From Sphingomonas soli NBRC 100801 (lineage in GTDB: Bacteria > Pseudomonadota > Alphaproteobacteria > Sphingomonadales > Sphingomonadaceae): a stretch of DNA of 64,000 nt. Each line of letters opens with the position of its first letter. Position 1 is the first letter of the stretch. Shown piece by piece: positions 52,017-60,144 of the stretch. Both the position numbers and the translations under genes were made by a program. The stretch is taken from positions 124,001-188,000 of the forward strand of contig NZ_BCTZ01000001.1 of assembly GCF_001591025.1 (NCBI RefSeq), written 5' to 3'. The notes below the pieces were generated by a model, which worked only from the letters and a program-made list of their open reading frames with translations, had not been told where the DNA came from and made no database searches.

Positions 52017-54721
52017 CAGAACTTGATGCGTGCGCCGACCTGGATCAGGCGGCCGACAAGGCTGGCCTTTTCCGGATCGAAAGCGAGCGTGCCGTTGAAC
52101 ACAACCGGCGGCGCACTGTCGAAAACGTTGCTGGCGTCAACCATCAAGGTCAGGCCCTTGACCAGCGCGCTCGCGTCATAGCGAAGCGCAAGGTCGAAGG
52201 TCGCGTAAGCCGGGATCTTCTGAACCGGAGCAACCGAATCGTTGGTGTAGCTGCTCACGAAGTTCGCAACGCCGGTGGCGCTGAAGCCGCCGCTTGCCCA
52301 GCCAGCTTCCGCCCGGCCCTGGAACTTGACCGGATAGTTGATCCGACCCGAGAAATCGACGAGCGGGTCGGTTCGCGTGAACTTCTGCTTGTAGTTGAAG
52401 GTGTACACAGCGCTTCCGGCGATGTGCCAGTTGGTGTTGGTGCCCCAGCCATAGCGAGCGTTGAATTCCAGGCCGTCGGTCTGCAGCTGTCCGATATTCT
52501 TCGGACGGCCATCGACGATCGCGAGGATGTTGGCCGGGTTTTCCTGCACGCCCGTATATTCGGGGCGGCTGAGGTACGACGTGACCAACGCTGCCGAAGG
52601 ATTGCGGATGATATAGTCGGTGAGCAACGCAGCCTTGGTGAGCGGCGAGGTATCGTTGCCCGGGGCGGCGATACGATCGCGATAGTCCACGTTGAAATAG
52701 GTGACCGACAGTTCGGAGCCCGGCAGCCACGACGGCTTCAGATCGAAACCGGCCGACCAGGTCGTTGCGGTTTCAGGACGCAGGCCCTCTTGGCCGCTAC
52801 GAACCCACAAGGTGCGGGTCGTGCCCGTCGGAGACGTGGGATCGACGAAGTTCTGGAGGCTGATCGAAAGGACATTCACCGCCGGAATCGGCGCCGGAGC
52901 CTTGAACGACGTGCCATAGCTGCCGCGGATCTTCAGATCGTCGGTGGGCTTCCAGACAATGCCGAACTTGGGGTTCGTGGTGGAGCCGACATCGCTGTAG
53001 GAATCATGCCGTGCGGCGAGCGAGAGGCTCAGTTCGCGCAGGCCGGGCATCGAATTGCCCGCGCCGAACACGGGAACATACAATTCTGCATAGCCCGATT
53101 TGATCGAACGGGTGGGGACGATCACCGTTTCCTGGAACAGCGTGTTGTTCGCGGTACCGGTATTGGGACGGTTGGCCGAATAAAGCTCAACGTGCTGATA
53201 ATCGGCACCGACCGCGATCTTCACCGGGCCCGCAGGGAGGTGGAACAGCGATCCGCTCAGCGATGCGCCGGCATTCTTGTGCGTGAACTGACGCACGAAG
53301 TCCGTGCGCGCAGCGATCTTGTCGAGCGTCGCGCGGGGCGTGAACGACCCGTCGCCAAAAGGATTGAACGCGGTGGCCGGGTTGGGGTCGGCGAGTGCTG
53401 CGGCCAACTGGGCCGAATTGATTGCGTTGGTAAGCGTACGCTCACGATCGCGGCCATAGCTGGCATAGACCGACCCTGACCAGTCACCCCACAGATCCGC
53501 ATCGATGCTGGCCACGCCGAAGCCGGCGGTGACGCGACCGTCGCGGACAACGGGGCCGTAATCGGCGCTGAAATCATAGAGGACCGAAACGTTCGCAGCA
53601 GCGGGATTGGTCGGGTGTACGAAGAACGCATTGGTGCGCGGCACGGTCAGGTTGACAGCGAAGGCGGCGACGCCCTGGGCGCGGATCGCGCGACGGTTCG
53701 AATAGAAGCCCTGGAAGTTGAACCGGACGCCATCGGCGATGTCCTGGTTGAAATTGATTGCGGCGGCGCGGCGGCGCTGTTCGGGCAGGATGTCCGCGCC
53801 TTCGTTCACGCCGGTCTTGTTGGTCGTGCCGGCGATGAGGCGCGCGGCAGTGAGGCCGACGCCATTCTGGCCGGTGGGGATCGCATAGAATACGTTGCCC
53901 ACCTGGATGGTGCCGGGGTTCGAGTTGTTGATCCGCCGGTCAACGCCGCCATAGAGCGCGAAATTGTCGGTGAACTGGGCGCGCTTGGACGCTTCAAGAT
54001 TGTCGCGCAGGCTGACGTCGAAGGCGAACATGATGCCGCCCGTGTCCCAGGTCTTGCCGAGCGCGCCGGTCACGGTCTTCTGATCGAAGCCGTCGGCAAA
54101 GCCGTAGCGTGCGGAGAATTCCGCGCCGTCGAACGGATTGCGCAGGAACATGTTGACGACGCCGCCCACGGCTTCCGAACCGTAGATGGCCGAACCGCCA
54201 TCCGGCATCACTTCGGCGCTGCCGATGGCGGCCGTGGGGATGACCGTCGGATCGAAGCCGCCCGAGCCCGAGGTGGCGCCGACATTGTTGGCGATCGGCA
54301 GGCGGCGGCCGTTCAGCAGCACCAGCGTCGCGTCGGTGCCCAGGCCGCGCAGGTTGATGGCGGAACCCGAGCTGATGTTGCCGTTGGCGCCCTGATTGGT
54401 GTTCAGGCGGCTGTCGTCAGCGCCCAGGTTGAAGACCTGCGGCAACTGGCGCAGCACTTCGGTGGCGTTGGTTGCGCCGGTGGCCTGAATCGCTTCTTGG
54501 CCGATGCTGATGATCGGCGAGCCAGCCGGAGCGACGCCCTTGATGCGCGTACCGGTGACCAGGATTTCGCCCGAATCAAGTGCGGGTTCTTCCTGCTCGG
54601 CTGCGCTTGGTGCCGCTACTGCATCCGCATCCGCGGTCTGCGCCCAGGCGGCGGACGAGAAAACGAGCGATGTGGCCATCGCCAGGCAGCTTGCGCTGCG
54701 CGTCAGAGTGAAGGTCTTCAT
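52016..54721 (-). CDS. TonB-dependent outer-membrane receptor
   Basis: The 901-residue receptor has a signal peptide ending AAWAQ, a plug domain (EILVTGTRIKG, LRGLGTDATLVLLNGRR, GSAIYGSEAVGGVVN) and a 22-strand-type barrel ending in the aromatic VGARIKF, which is needed for outer-membrane insertion. It imports a ligand with TonB energy. A strong ribosome-binding site GGGAGGA lies eight bases upstream of ATG 54721. The substrate is unknown; its operon partners suggest an aromatic or stilbene-like compound. It lies 28 bases after the carotenoid-oxygenase gene. Confidence 0.95.
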   Translation of the reverse strand: MKTFTLTRSASCLAMATSLVFSSAAWAQTADADAVAAPSAAEQEEPALDSGEILVTGTRIKGVAPAGSPIISIGQEAIQATGATNATEVLRQLPQVFNLGADDSRLNTNQGANGNISSGSAINLRGLGTDATLVLLNGRRLPIANNVGATSGSGGFDPTVIPTAAIGSAEVMPDGGSAIYGSEAVGGVVNMFLRNPFDGAEFSARYGFADGFDQKTVTGALGKTWDTGGIMFAFDVSLRDNLEASKRAQFTDNFALYGGVDRRINNSNPGTIQVGNVFYAIPTGQNGVGLTAARLIAGTTNKTGVNEGADILPEQRRRAAAINFNQDIADGVRFNFQGFYSNRRAIRAQGVAAFAVNLTVPRTNAFFVHPTNPAAANVSVLYDFSADYGPVVRDGRVTAGFGVASIDADLWGDWSGSVYASYGRDRERTLTNAINSAQLAAALADPNPATAFNPFGDGSFTPRATLDKIAARTDFVRQFTHKNAGASLSGSLFHLPAGPVKIAVGADYQHVELYSANRPNTGTANNTLFQETVIVPTRSIKSGYAELYVPVFGAGNSMPGLRELSLSLAARHDSYSDVGSTTNPKFGIVWKPTDDLKIRGSYGTSFKAPAPIPAVNVLSISLQNFVDPTSPTGTTRTLWVRSGQEGLRPETATTWSAGFDLKPSWLPGSELSVTYFNVDYRDRIAAPGNDTSPLTKAALLTDYIIRNPSAALVTSYLSRPEYTGVQENPANILAIVDGRPKNIGQLQTDGLEFNARYGWGTNTNWHIAGSAVYTFNYKQKFTRTDPLVDFSGRINYPVKFQGRAEAGWASGGFSATGVANFVSSYTNDSVAPVQKIPAYATFDLALRYDASALVKGLTLMVDASNVFDSAPPVVFNGTLAFDPEKASLVGRLIQVGARIKF

Positions 54722-54749
54722 TTTTTTCCTCCCGTAATATTCTTGTTTT

Positions 54750-56228
54750 TCACGCCCCGGCGGGCAGTTCGTTCATCGGCACCCAGTTGCCGTGGATCGC
54801 GGCGGCCGAACGGATCGGCAGTCGGGCGATCCCGATCGGGCCCTCGTGCAGCTTTTCAGCATCGAGCACCGCGACTTCGGAGCGGCCTTCCTTGAGCAGG
54901 TTGACCACGGAGATCAGATAGCCTTCGCCTTCGCGGGCATCGGCGGATTTGGGGACGAACACCGGCTCCTGCGGCACCACGCCATCGGGCGGCATCCAGC
55001 GCGACACGACCTCGCCGGTCTCGACGTCGATGCGGCCCAGCGCCGCGCGCCACGGCCAGGTGGTCGCGGTCGTCTTGTCGTCGTCGAGCCCGATCTGCGG
55101 CTCGCCGCTTTCCGAATAGACAAAGAAGCCAACGCGGTAGCGCTTGCCTGCCAGACGGTCGTCAATGCGCGGCATCTCGCCAGGTGCGGGATTGATCACG
55201 CGCTCCTGGACTTCGTCCGAACTGCTCGTGAGGTCGCAAGTCCAGCGCGTGAGCGGCGATTTCGCGAGTTCCGGATCGTATGGCTTGCCGTTGATGTCCG
55301 GGAAGAAGGGGAAGGTCTGAATGCGGGCGACGCAGCAGTCCATATGGACCTTGCCGTCCTCGCTATAGGCATTCATCACGTGATACATCCACCGCGCCGG
55401 GCCCTTGAACCAGCGCACGTCCTCCGCGCTGCCATCGCGCGGCATCACGCCCAGATACATTGGTAGCGATCCGTCCCACGCCCAGATCGGGCCGCCGGCC
55501 TTCATGCGATCGAGATCGCCGGTCGTCGGCATCACGGCGAAGATCACATGCTCCTTCGTCACCGCGAAATCATGCATCATGCTGGCGTAGGGCGGCTTGA
55601 GCCAAACTTCCTTGGTCACCACGCCATTCTTGTCGGCAATATAGAAAGCCAGATCGTCGGTGGTTTCGCCGGTGGCGTTCGCGCCGAAGAACAGCAGCTC
55701 GCCCGTGTCCGGATCGATCTTCGGATGCGCGGTCACGGTCTTGCTGGTGACGCGGCCGTCATAGTCCCAGCGGCCGGTGGTTTCGAGCGTGATCGGGTTC
55801 AGCGCGACCGGCAGGCTCTGCTCCTTCAGCGCGAGCAGCTTGCCGCCATGCCAGATGACGTTGGTGTTCGCGGTGCCGCGATCCTTGCCCGCGACGCTGG
55901 GATCATCGGTGAAGGGGTTGCGATATGCACCGAACAGTGCGCGACGGGCTTCGCGCTCCAGCTTGAACTTCTCGGTCCGCACATAGCGAATCTTGTAGTC
56001 CACATAGCCGTTCTGGAAGCGCAGCATGCTGACCATGCCGTCGCCGTTGATATAGATGTCGTCGCCCAGCAGCGGGGGATATTGATGCTCGGGCCCGCAG
56101 CGGAAGAAGCAGCCGTTGAGCGCGGCGGGAATCTCGCCTTCGATTTCCAGATCGTAAATGTCGCACTCGACACGTTGCGGCCGCTGAAAGCCGCTGAAGC
56201 TGAACGTATCCGGAAATGGCTTGGTCAA
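54750..56228 (-). CDS. Carotenoid oxygenase family, lignostilbene dioxygenase-like
   Basis: This 492-residue beta-propeller non-haem iron enzyme has Fe ligands His168 (TAHPKID), His219 (MMHDFAV), His283 (MYHVMNA) and His479 (AIHGNWVP). Tyr102 and Lys135, 33 residues apart, fall where LsdA/NOV1-type lignostilbene dioxygenases have Tyr101 and Lys134, the residues that activate the phenolic substrate. The enzyme thus likely cleaves a hydroxystilbene double bond into two aromatic aldehydes. TTG 56228 is chosen because GGGGAGG lies three bases upstream; the frame open to 56345 is Arg-rich shadow. No signal peptide is seen. Confidence 0.9.
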   Translation of the reverse strand: MTKPFPDTFSFSGFQRPQRVECDIYDLEIEGEIPAALNGCFFRCGPEHQYPPLLGDDIYINGDGMVSMLRFQNGYVDYKIRYVRTEKFKLEREARRALFGAYRNPFTDDPSVAGKDRGTANTNVIWHGGKLLALKEQSLPVALNPITLETTGRWDYDGRVTSKTVTAHPKIDPDTGELLFFGANATGETTDDLAFYIADKNGVVTKEVWLKPPYASMMHDFAVTKEHVIFAVMPTTGDLDRMKAGGPIWAWDGSLPMYLGVMPRDGSAEDVRWFKGPARWMYHVMNAYSEDGKVHMDCCVARIQTFPFFPDINGKPYDPELAKSPLTRWTCDLTSSSDEVQERVINPAPGEMPRIDDRLAGKRYRVGFFVYSESGEPQIGLDDDKTTATTWPWRAALGRIDVETGEVVSRWMPPDGVVPQEPVFVPKSADAREGEGYLISVVNLLKEGRSEVAVLDAEKLHEGPIGIARLPIRSAAAIHGNWVPMNELPAGA

Positions 56229-56443
56229 GCTATCCTCCCCTTGGCGCGCCGCGCGGGGCGACGGGCTCAACACCCCGCGGACGAGCGCCGTTCGCGGGAC
56301 ATTTCGTTTGCAATGCGTCGGCATTTGAGAGCCGATCTGATGCAAATCGCTTTACCGCTATTCGACATAGCAATGCAACACTTTTAATTGCGTTCGATCG
56401 AATCATAGCATAATCGGCCCGTCGATAGATTTGAGGGGGATGG
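56229..56443. promoter_or_regulatory. Divergent promoter region with palindrome
   Basis: The 215-base gap drives the lignostilbene operon to the left and the dehydratase-family operon to the right. Its right half (56340-56425) is AT-rich for this genome. A perfect palindrome TTCGATCGAA lies at 56393-56402 and overlaps GAATCA (56400-56405), the half-site sequence known for E. coli PaaX; a partial match TATTCG is at 56359-56364. Control by the PaaX-like regulator of the same operon is possible, and both sites need testing. Confidence 0.5.
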
Positions 56444-57601
56444 ATGCCGATTGACAGTGTCGCAGCGGCGATGGAGCGGCTGCAGAGTCATTATTCGCTG
56501 CGAATCGATCCGCGCAGCCTGGTGCCGAATGGCGTTATCGGATGTCTTGGATTCGATGTTCCCCGGGAGCTAATTCTGGCATGCGGGCTGCGGCCTGTGC
56601 GGCTGGCGGGAAATCCGGCCCGACCGACGCCGCATACGGACAAGGTGATGGGCGGGATGGGCGATGGCGAGACGCGCTCGCGCATGGAGCATCTGCTCTC
56701 CGGCGAGTTCGGCGCGCTTTCCGGATTGGTCATTAGCCATGACGTAGAGGATCAAGTCAGAATGTTTTATGCGCTGCAGGAGTTGCGGCGTGTAGGGGAC
56801 CCGCTGGCCGCATCCTTGCCGCAGATTCACTTCTTCGACTTGCTGCACATGAAGTACCGCACCACCTGGCTGTACAATCGCGATCGCATCGCGAGGCTGG
56901 CTGATTGGCTGGGCGGGATCGGCACGCCGTTCAGCGACGAATCGCTGGCGCATGCCATTGTCGAGTGCAATCGCAGCAGGACACTGCTTCACCGCTTGCG
57001 CGCGTATCGCGGTCCGGCGGAGACCCGTATCCTGGGCAGCGATGCACTCGCCGCGATCGGGGCGTCGTTCAGCATGCCTCCGGTAGCGTATAACCAGACG
57101 CTGGAGGCCCTTCTTGAGGGACTAGAGACCGCGCCGGCAATTCCCGGGCCGCGCATCTTCATCACCGGAAGCATCAACGACAGCCCGCTCGTCTATGAAA
57201 TGATCGAGCACGCCGAGGGGGTAGTGGTGGGGGAGGACCACGACTGGGGTGACCGGGGCTATGACCGGTTGGTCGGCGAAGGGGAGGAGGATCCGCTGGG
57301 GGCGCTGGTCGATGCGTACCAGTTCGCGCCGCCGGCATCGGCGAAATTCTCCACCGTGGCGCGCGCCGCATATACCGCGAGCCATGCCAAGGCGACGGGC
57401 GCCGAGGCCGTTATCGCAGTGATTCGCCGCAGCGACGACGCCCCCCGCTGGGACATTCCGGCCCAACGCGAGGTGCTGGCGAAGGCCGGCATTCCGCTGC
57501 TGCTCGTCGAAGTGGACGGGTATCACGAGGACCAGCAGCGAGCGGCGCAGCCCGCCATCGCCGAGTTCATCGGACAAATTCGAGCAGGAGGCGCACGATG
57601 A
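56444..57601 (+). CDS. 2-Hydroxyacyl-CoA dehydratase / benzoyl-CoA reductase family, HgdB/BcrC-like, cysteine-poor
   Basis: The 385-residue protein has the HgdB/BcrC outline: GCLGFDVPRELILACGLRPV near residue 33, RIFITGSINDSPLV near residue 237, VVVGEDHDWGDRGYD near residue 260 and KAGIPLLLVEVDGYHEDQQ near the end. The three usual [4Fe-4S] cysteines are not seen: the first region reads GETRSRMEHLL (about residues 75-85), the second ISHD with His99, and the last RRSDDAP (about 328-334). Remaining cysteines (34, 47, 175) lie elsewhere. So the classic radical dehydratase or reductase chemistry is unlikely. ATG 56444 follows GAGGGGG. It overlaps the next gene by four bases (ATGA). Confidence 0.88.
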   Translation: MPIDSVAAAMERLQSHYSLRIDPRSLVPNGVIGCLGFDVPRELILACGLRPVRLAGNPARPTPHTDKVMGGMGDGETRSRMEHLLSGEFGALSGLVISHDVEDQVRMFYALQELRRVGDPLAASLPQIHFFDLLHMKYRTTWLYNRDRIARLADWLGGIGTPFSDESLAHAIVECNRSRTLLHRLRAYRGPAETRILGSDALAAIGASFSMPPVAYNQTLEALLEGLETAPAIPGPRIFITGSINDSPLVYEMIEHAEGVVVGEDHDWGDRGYDRLVGEGEEDPLGALVDAYQFAPPASAKFSTVARAAYTASHAKATGAEAVIAVIRRSDDAPRWDIPAQREVLAKAGIPLLLVEVDGYHEDQQRAAQPAIAEFIGQIRAGGAR

Positions 57602-58896
57602 GCGCGCAGAACACCAGCGCCGCGAACCGCCGCCGCATCAAACTGCCGACCGCAGGCAAAGCCAAGGCCTATCACCGCCAATGGTTCGATTCGCTGCGCG
57701 AACAGGTGGGGGAGGGCGGTCCCTTCGCGCTGGCCAGCATCGAGACGCCGTTCGAAATCCTGCGCGCCATGGATATCCCGTTCGTGCCGATCCAGTGGTG
57801 GTCGTCGATCGTGTCGGTGAAGCAGAAGGCCCCGGAGTATCTCAATCGCCTGCGCGCCGAGGGATATCCCGACGACCGCGCGCAATATTTCGGGCTGGGC
57901 CTGGCTTCGTCTTATGACGAAGATCCCGCGAGCATCCCCTGGGGCGGCTTCCCCAAGCCGACGCTGGTGATGGGCGATCCGCGCGACGACAATCTCGGCA
58001 AAATCTACGAGATCTGGGCACGGCGCTATGGCGCAACCTATTTCGAGCGCGAGATGGCGATCTTCGACCCCGAGCCGCGCGCCTGGTGGGACGAAGGGCA
58101 GCGTGACTGGGAAGGGCTGTATCCGCCCGAGATCGTCGACATTCTGCTGGAGGAATCCAAGGGGCTGATCCGCCACCTGGAGATGACCACGGGCAAGACG
58201 TTCAGCGAGACGCGCTTCCGCCGCGTGCTCGACCTGATCAACGAGCAGGAGGAACATAACCGCCAGGCGCGCGACCTGATCGCGCACTCGGTTCCGGCCC
58301 CGATCAGCGTATCCGACAGCTTCACCAGCGTCATGCTGCCGCAATGGCATCGCGGGACCGAGTGGGCGCGTGACGCAGCAGCCGAATTCCACAACGAGAT
58401 CCGCACTCGCATCGATGATGGCGAGGCGGTGTGCCCGGACGAAGAAATCCGGCTCGGCTGGATCGGCGCCGGCCTGTGGTTCAACGTCGATTTCTACGAC
58501 GCGTTCATCGATCGCTACAAAGCGGTGTTCGTCTGGTCGATGTATCTGGGGCTGGCCGCCGACGGGTACGCGAAATATGGCAGCGATCCGCTGCGGACGC
58601 TCTCTGCCCGCTATGCCGCGTTCAACCAGCATCTGACGATGGAGCCCTGGGGCTCGTCATGGCTGGTCAAGGAAGCGCGGCACAACCAGCTCGACGCGAT
58701 GATCGGCCTGGGCAGCGGCAATTATTTCGTGGAGCGCGCCTTCCGGGATGCGGGCATCCCGATCCTGTTCATACCCGCCCACAACGTGGACAACCGCAAG
58801 TGGGATGGCGAACGGATGCTCGATTATGTGAGCGCCTTTATCGAGAATGAAGTCCGGCCGCGTGCAGAGGCGCGCCGTGCAAGCATGAAGGGTTGA
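57598..58896 (+). CDS. 2-Hydroxyacyl-CoA dehydratase / benzoyl-CoA reductase family, HgdA/BcrB-like, cysteine-poor
   Basis: The 432-residue protein has the HgdA/BcrB outline: TPFEILRAMDIPFVPIQWW near residue 50, LNRLRAEGYPDDRAQY near residue 83, KIYEIWARRYGATYF near residue 135 and AGIPILFIPAHNVDNRKWD near residue 390. Only one cysteine (Cys279) is present. Where the family binds [4Fe-4S], this protein has DRAQY (Ala95), PRDDN and LGSGNYF. It is the size-matched partner of the preceding gene, so the two probably form a heterodimer. No ATPase activator (HgdC/BcrD type) is in the window. The reaction is unknown. Confidence 0.87.
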   Translation: MSAQNTSAANRRRIKLPTAGKAKAYHRQWFDSLREQVGEGGPFALASIETPFEILRAMDIPFVPIQWWSSIVSVKQKAPEYLNRLRAEGYPDDRAQYFGLGLASSYDEDPASIPWGGFPKPTLVMGDPRDDNLGKIYEIWARRYGATYFEREMAIFDPEPRAWWDEGQRDWEGLYPPEIVDILLEESKGLIRHLEMTTGKTFSETRFRRVLDLINEQEEHNRQARDLIAHSVPAPISVSDSFTSVMLPQWHRGTEWARDAAAEFHNEIRTRIDDGEAVCPDEEIRLGWIGAGLWFNVDFYDAFIDRYKAVFVWSMYLGLAADGYAKYGSDPLRTLSARYAAFNQHLTMEPWGSSWLVKEARHNQLDAMIGLGSGNYFVERAFRDAGIPILFIPAHNVDNRKWDGERMLDYVSAFIENEVRPRAEARRASMKG

Positions 58897-58901
58897 GTGA
58901 A

Positions 58902-60107
58902 GTGACGATCAAGCCGCTCAGCGGGATCAAGGTTCTCGATTGCACGCAGGTGTTCGCGGGTCCGTTCGCGACGTACCAATTGGCACTGCTGGGTGCGGAG
59001 ATCATCAAGGTCGAACCGATCGGCCGGGGCGATACCCTGCGCGGCTATTACCACGGGAGCGGCGCGGGCAATCAGATGAGCGGCTCCTTCGTAGCGATCA
59101 ATTCGGGCAAGCGCTCGATCGCGCTCGACATCAAATCGGAAGAGGGCAAGCGCATCTTCCGCGCGCTGGTGGCGGCAAGCGACGTGCTGGTCGAGAATTT
59201 CCGGTCCGGCGTGATGGAGCGGCTGGGCTTTGGCTGGGACGATTGCCGCAGCATCAACCCGAAGCTGATCTATGCAAGCCTGTCAGGCTATGGCGCGACG
59301 GGGCCGAACGCTTCGCATCCGGCGCTCGATCATATCATCCAGGCCGCTTCGGGCATGATGTCGCTCAACGGGCAGGCCGATGCCGATCCGGTGAAGGTGG
59401 GCTTCCCGGTGATCGACAGCTTTGCGGGCTATGTCGCTGCGTTCGGCGTGATGGCGGCGCTGCTGCAGCGTGGCCATACCGGCGAAGGGCAGCGCGTGGA
59501 CGTTGGCATGCTCGACGTCGCGATGGTGCTGATGACATCGATGGTGGTGCCGTACCACAACGCGGGCACCGAACCCCCACGGCTGGGCAATCGCGGCTAT
59601 AGCGGCAGCCCGACCTCAGACCTGTTCCGCACCGGAGATGGAAATATCTCGATCGGTGCGAACGGGCCGGGGCATTTCGAGAAATTGTGCGACGCTATCG
59701 GCGCATCGCACATTTATGGCGATCCGCGCTTCGCGACGCCGGCCGCGCGGATCGAGAACACCCCTGCGCTCCGTGCCGAGATCGAAAGCGCGCTTGCCGC
59801 CCGCAGCGCGGAAGAATGGGAGCCGGTGATCGCCGCGGCCGGGGTGCCGGCAGCGAAGCTCCGCACGGTATCCGAAGCGCTCGGCAACCCGCAGCTCAAG
59901 AGTCGCAGCCTGGTCCAGACCGTGCCGCTGGCGGCGGGCAAGGCCGACCCGGTGACCGTGCTGAACCTGGGCTTCGAGGCAAGCTGGGAGAGTGGGGCGA
60001 AGGAGCCTTCGCCGCTGCTGGGCGAGCATAGCGACGCGATCCTCGAGTCGCTTGGCTACGACGCTTCGGCAATTGCGCAATTGCGTACGCTTGGCGTAAT
60101 CGGTTGA
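58902..60107 (+). CDS. Class III CoA transferase (CaiB/BaiF family)
   Basis: The 401-residue enzyme has the family N-terminal LSGIKVLDCTQVFAGPF, SGKRSIALDIKS, and the catalytic Asp in HPALDHIIQAASG (Asp143). Such enzymes form an aspartyl-CoA thioester and move CoA between carboxylic acids. GTG 58902 is preferred because GAAGGG lies nine bases upstream; a TTG at 58893 overlapping the previous stop would add three residues. Placed after the two dehydratase-family genes, it likely activates their substrate or recycles CoA from the product, as in hydroxyacyl-CoA dehydratase pathways. Confidence 0.93.
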   Translation: MTIKPLSGIKVLDCTQVFAGPFATYQLALLGAEIIKVEPIGRGDTLRGYYHGSGAGNQMSGSFVAINSGKRSIALDIKSEEGKRIFRALVAASDVLVENFRSGVMERLGFGWDDCRSINPKLIYASLSGYGATGPNASHPALDHIIQAASGMMSLNGQADADPVKVGFPVIDSFAGYVAAFGVMAALLQRGHTGEGQRVDVGMLDVAMVLMTSMVVPYHNAGTEPPRLGNRGYSGSPTSDLFRTGDGNISIGANGPGHFEKLCDAIGASHIYGDPRFATPAARIENTPALRAEIESALAARSAEEWEPVIAAAGVPAAKLRTVSEALGNPQLKSRSLVQTVPLAAGKADPVTVLNLGFEASWESGAKEPSPLLGEHSDAILESLGYDASAIAQLRTLGVIG

Positions 60108-60144
60108 GAGCTGCCCCGCGCGACAACCCCAGCATGAGTATAAA

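Noticed and set aside
50658-52181. A 507-residue plus-strand frame opposite the cytochrome gene
   Set aside because: The minus frame has two CxxCH haem motifs and coupled neighbours; the plus frame has composition typical of antisense frames.
53615-54895. A 426-residue plus-strand frame opposite the TonB receptor
   Set aside because: It lies wholly within the receptor and carboxy end of the oxygenase and has no recognisable domain.
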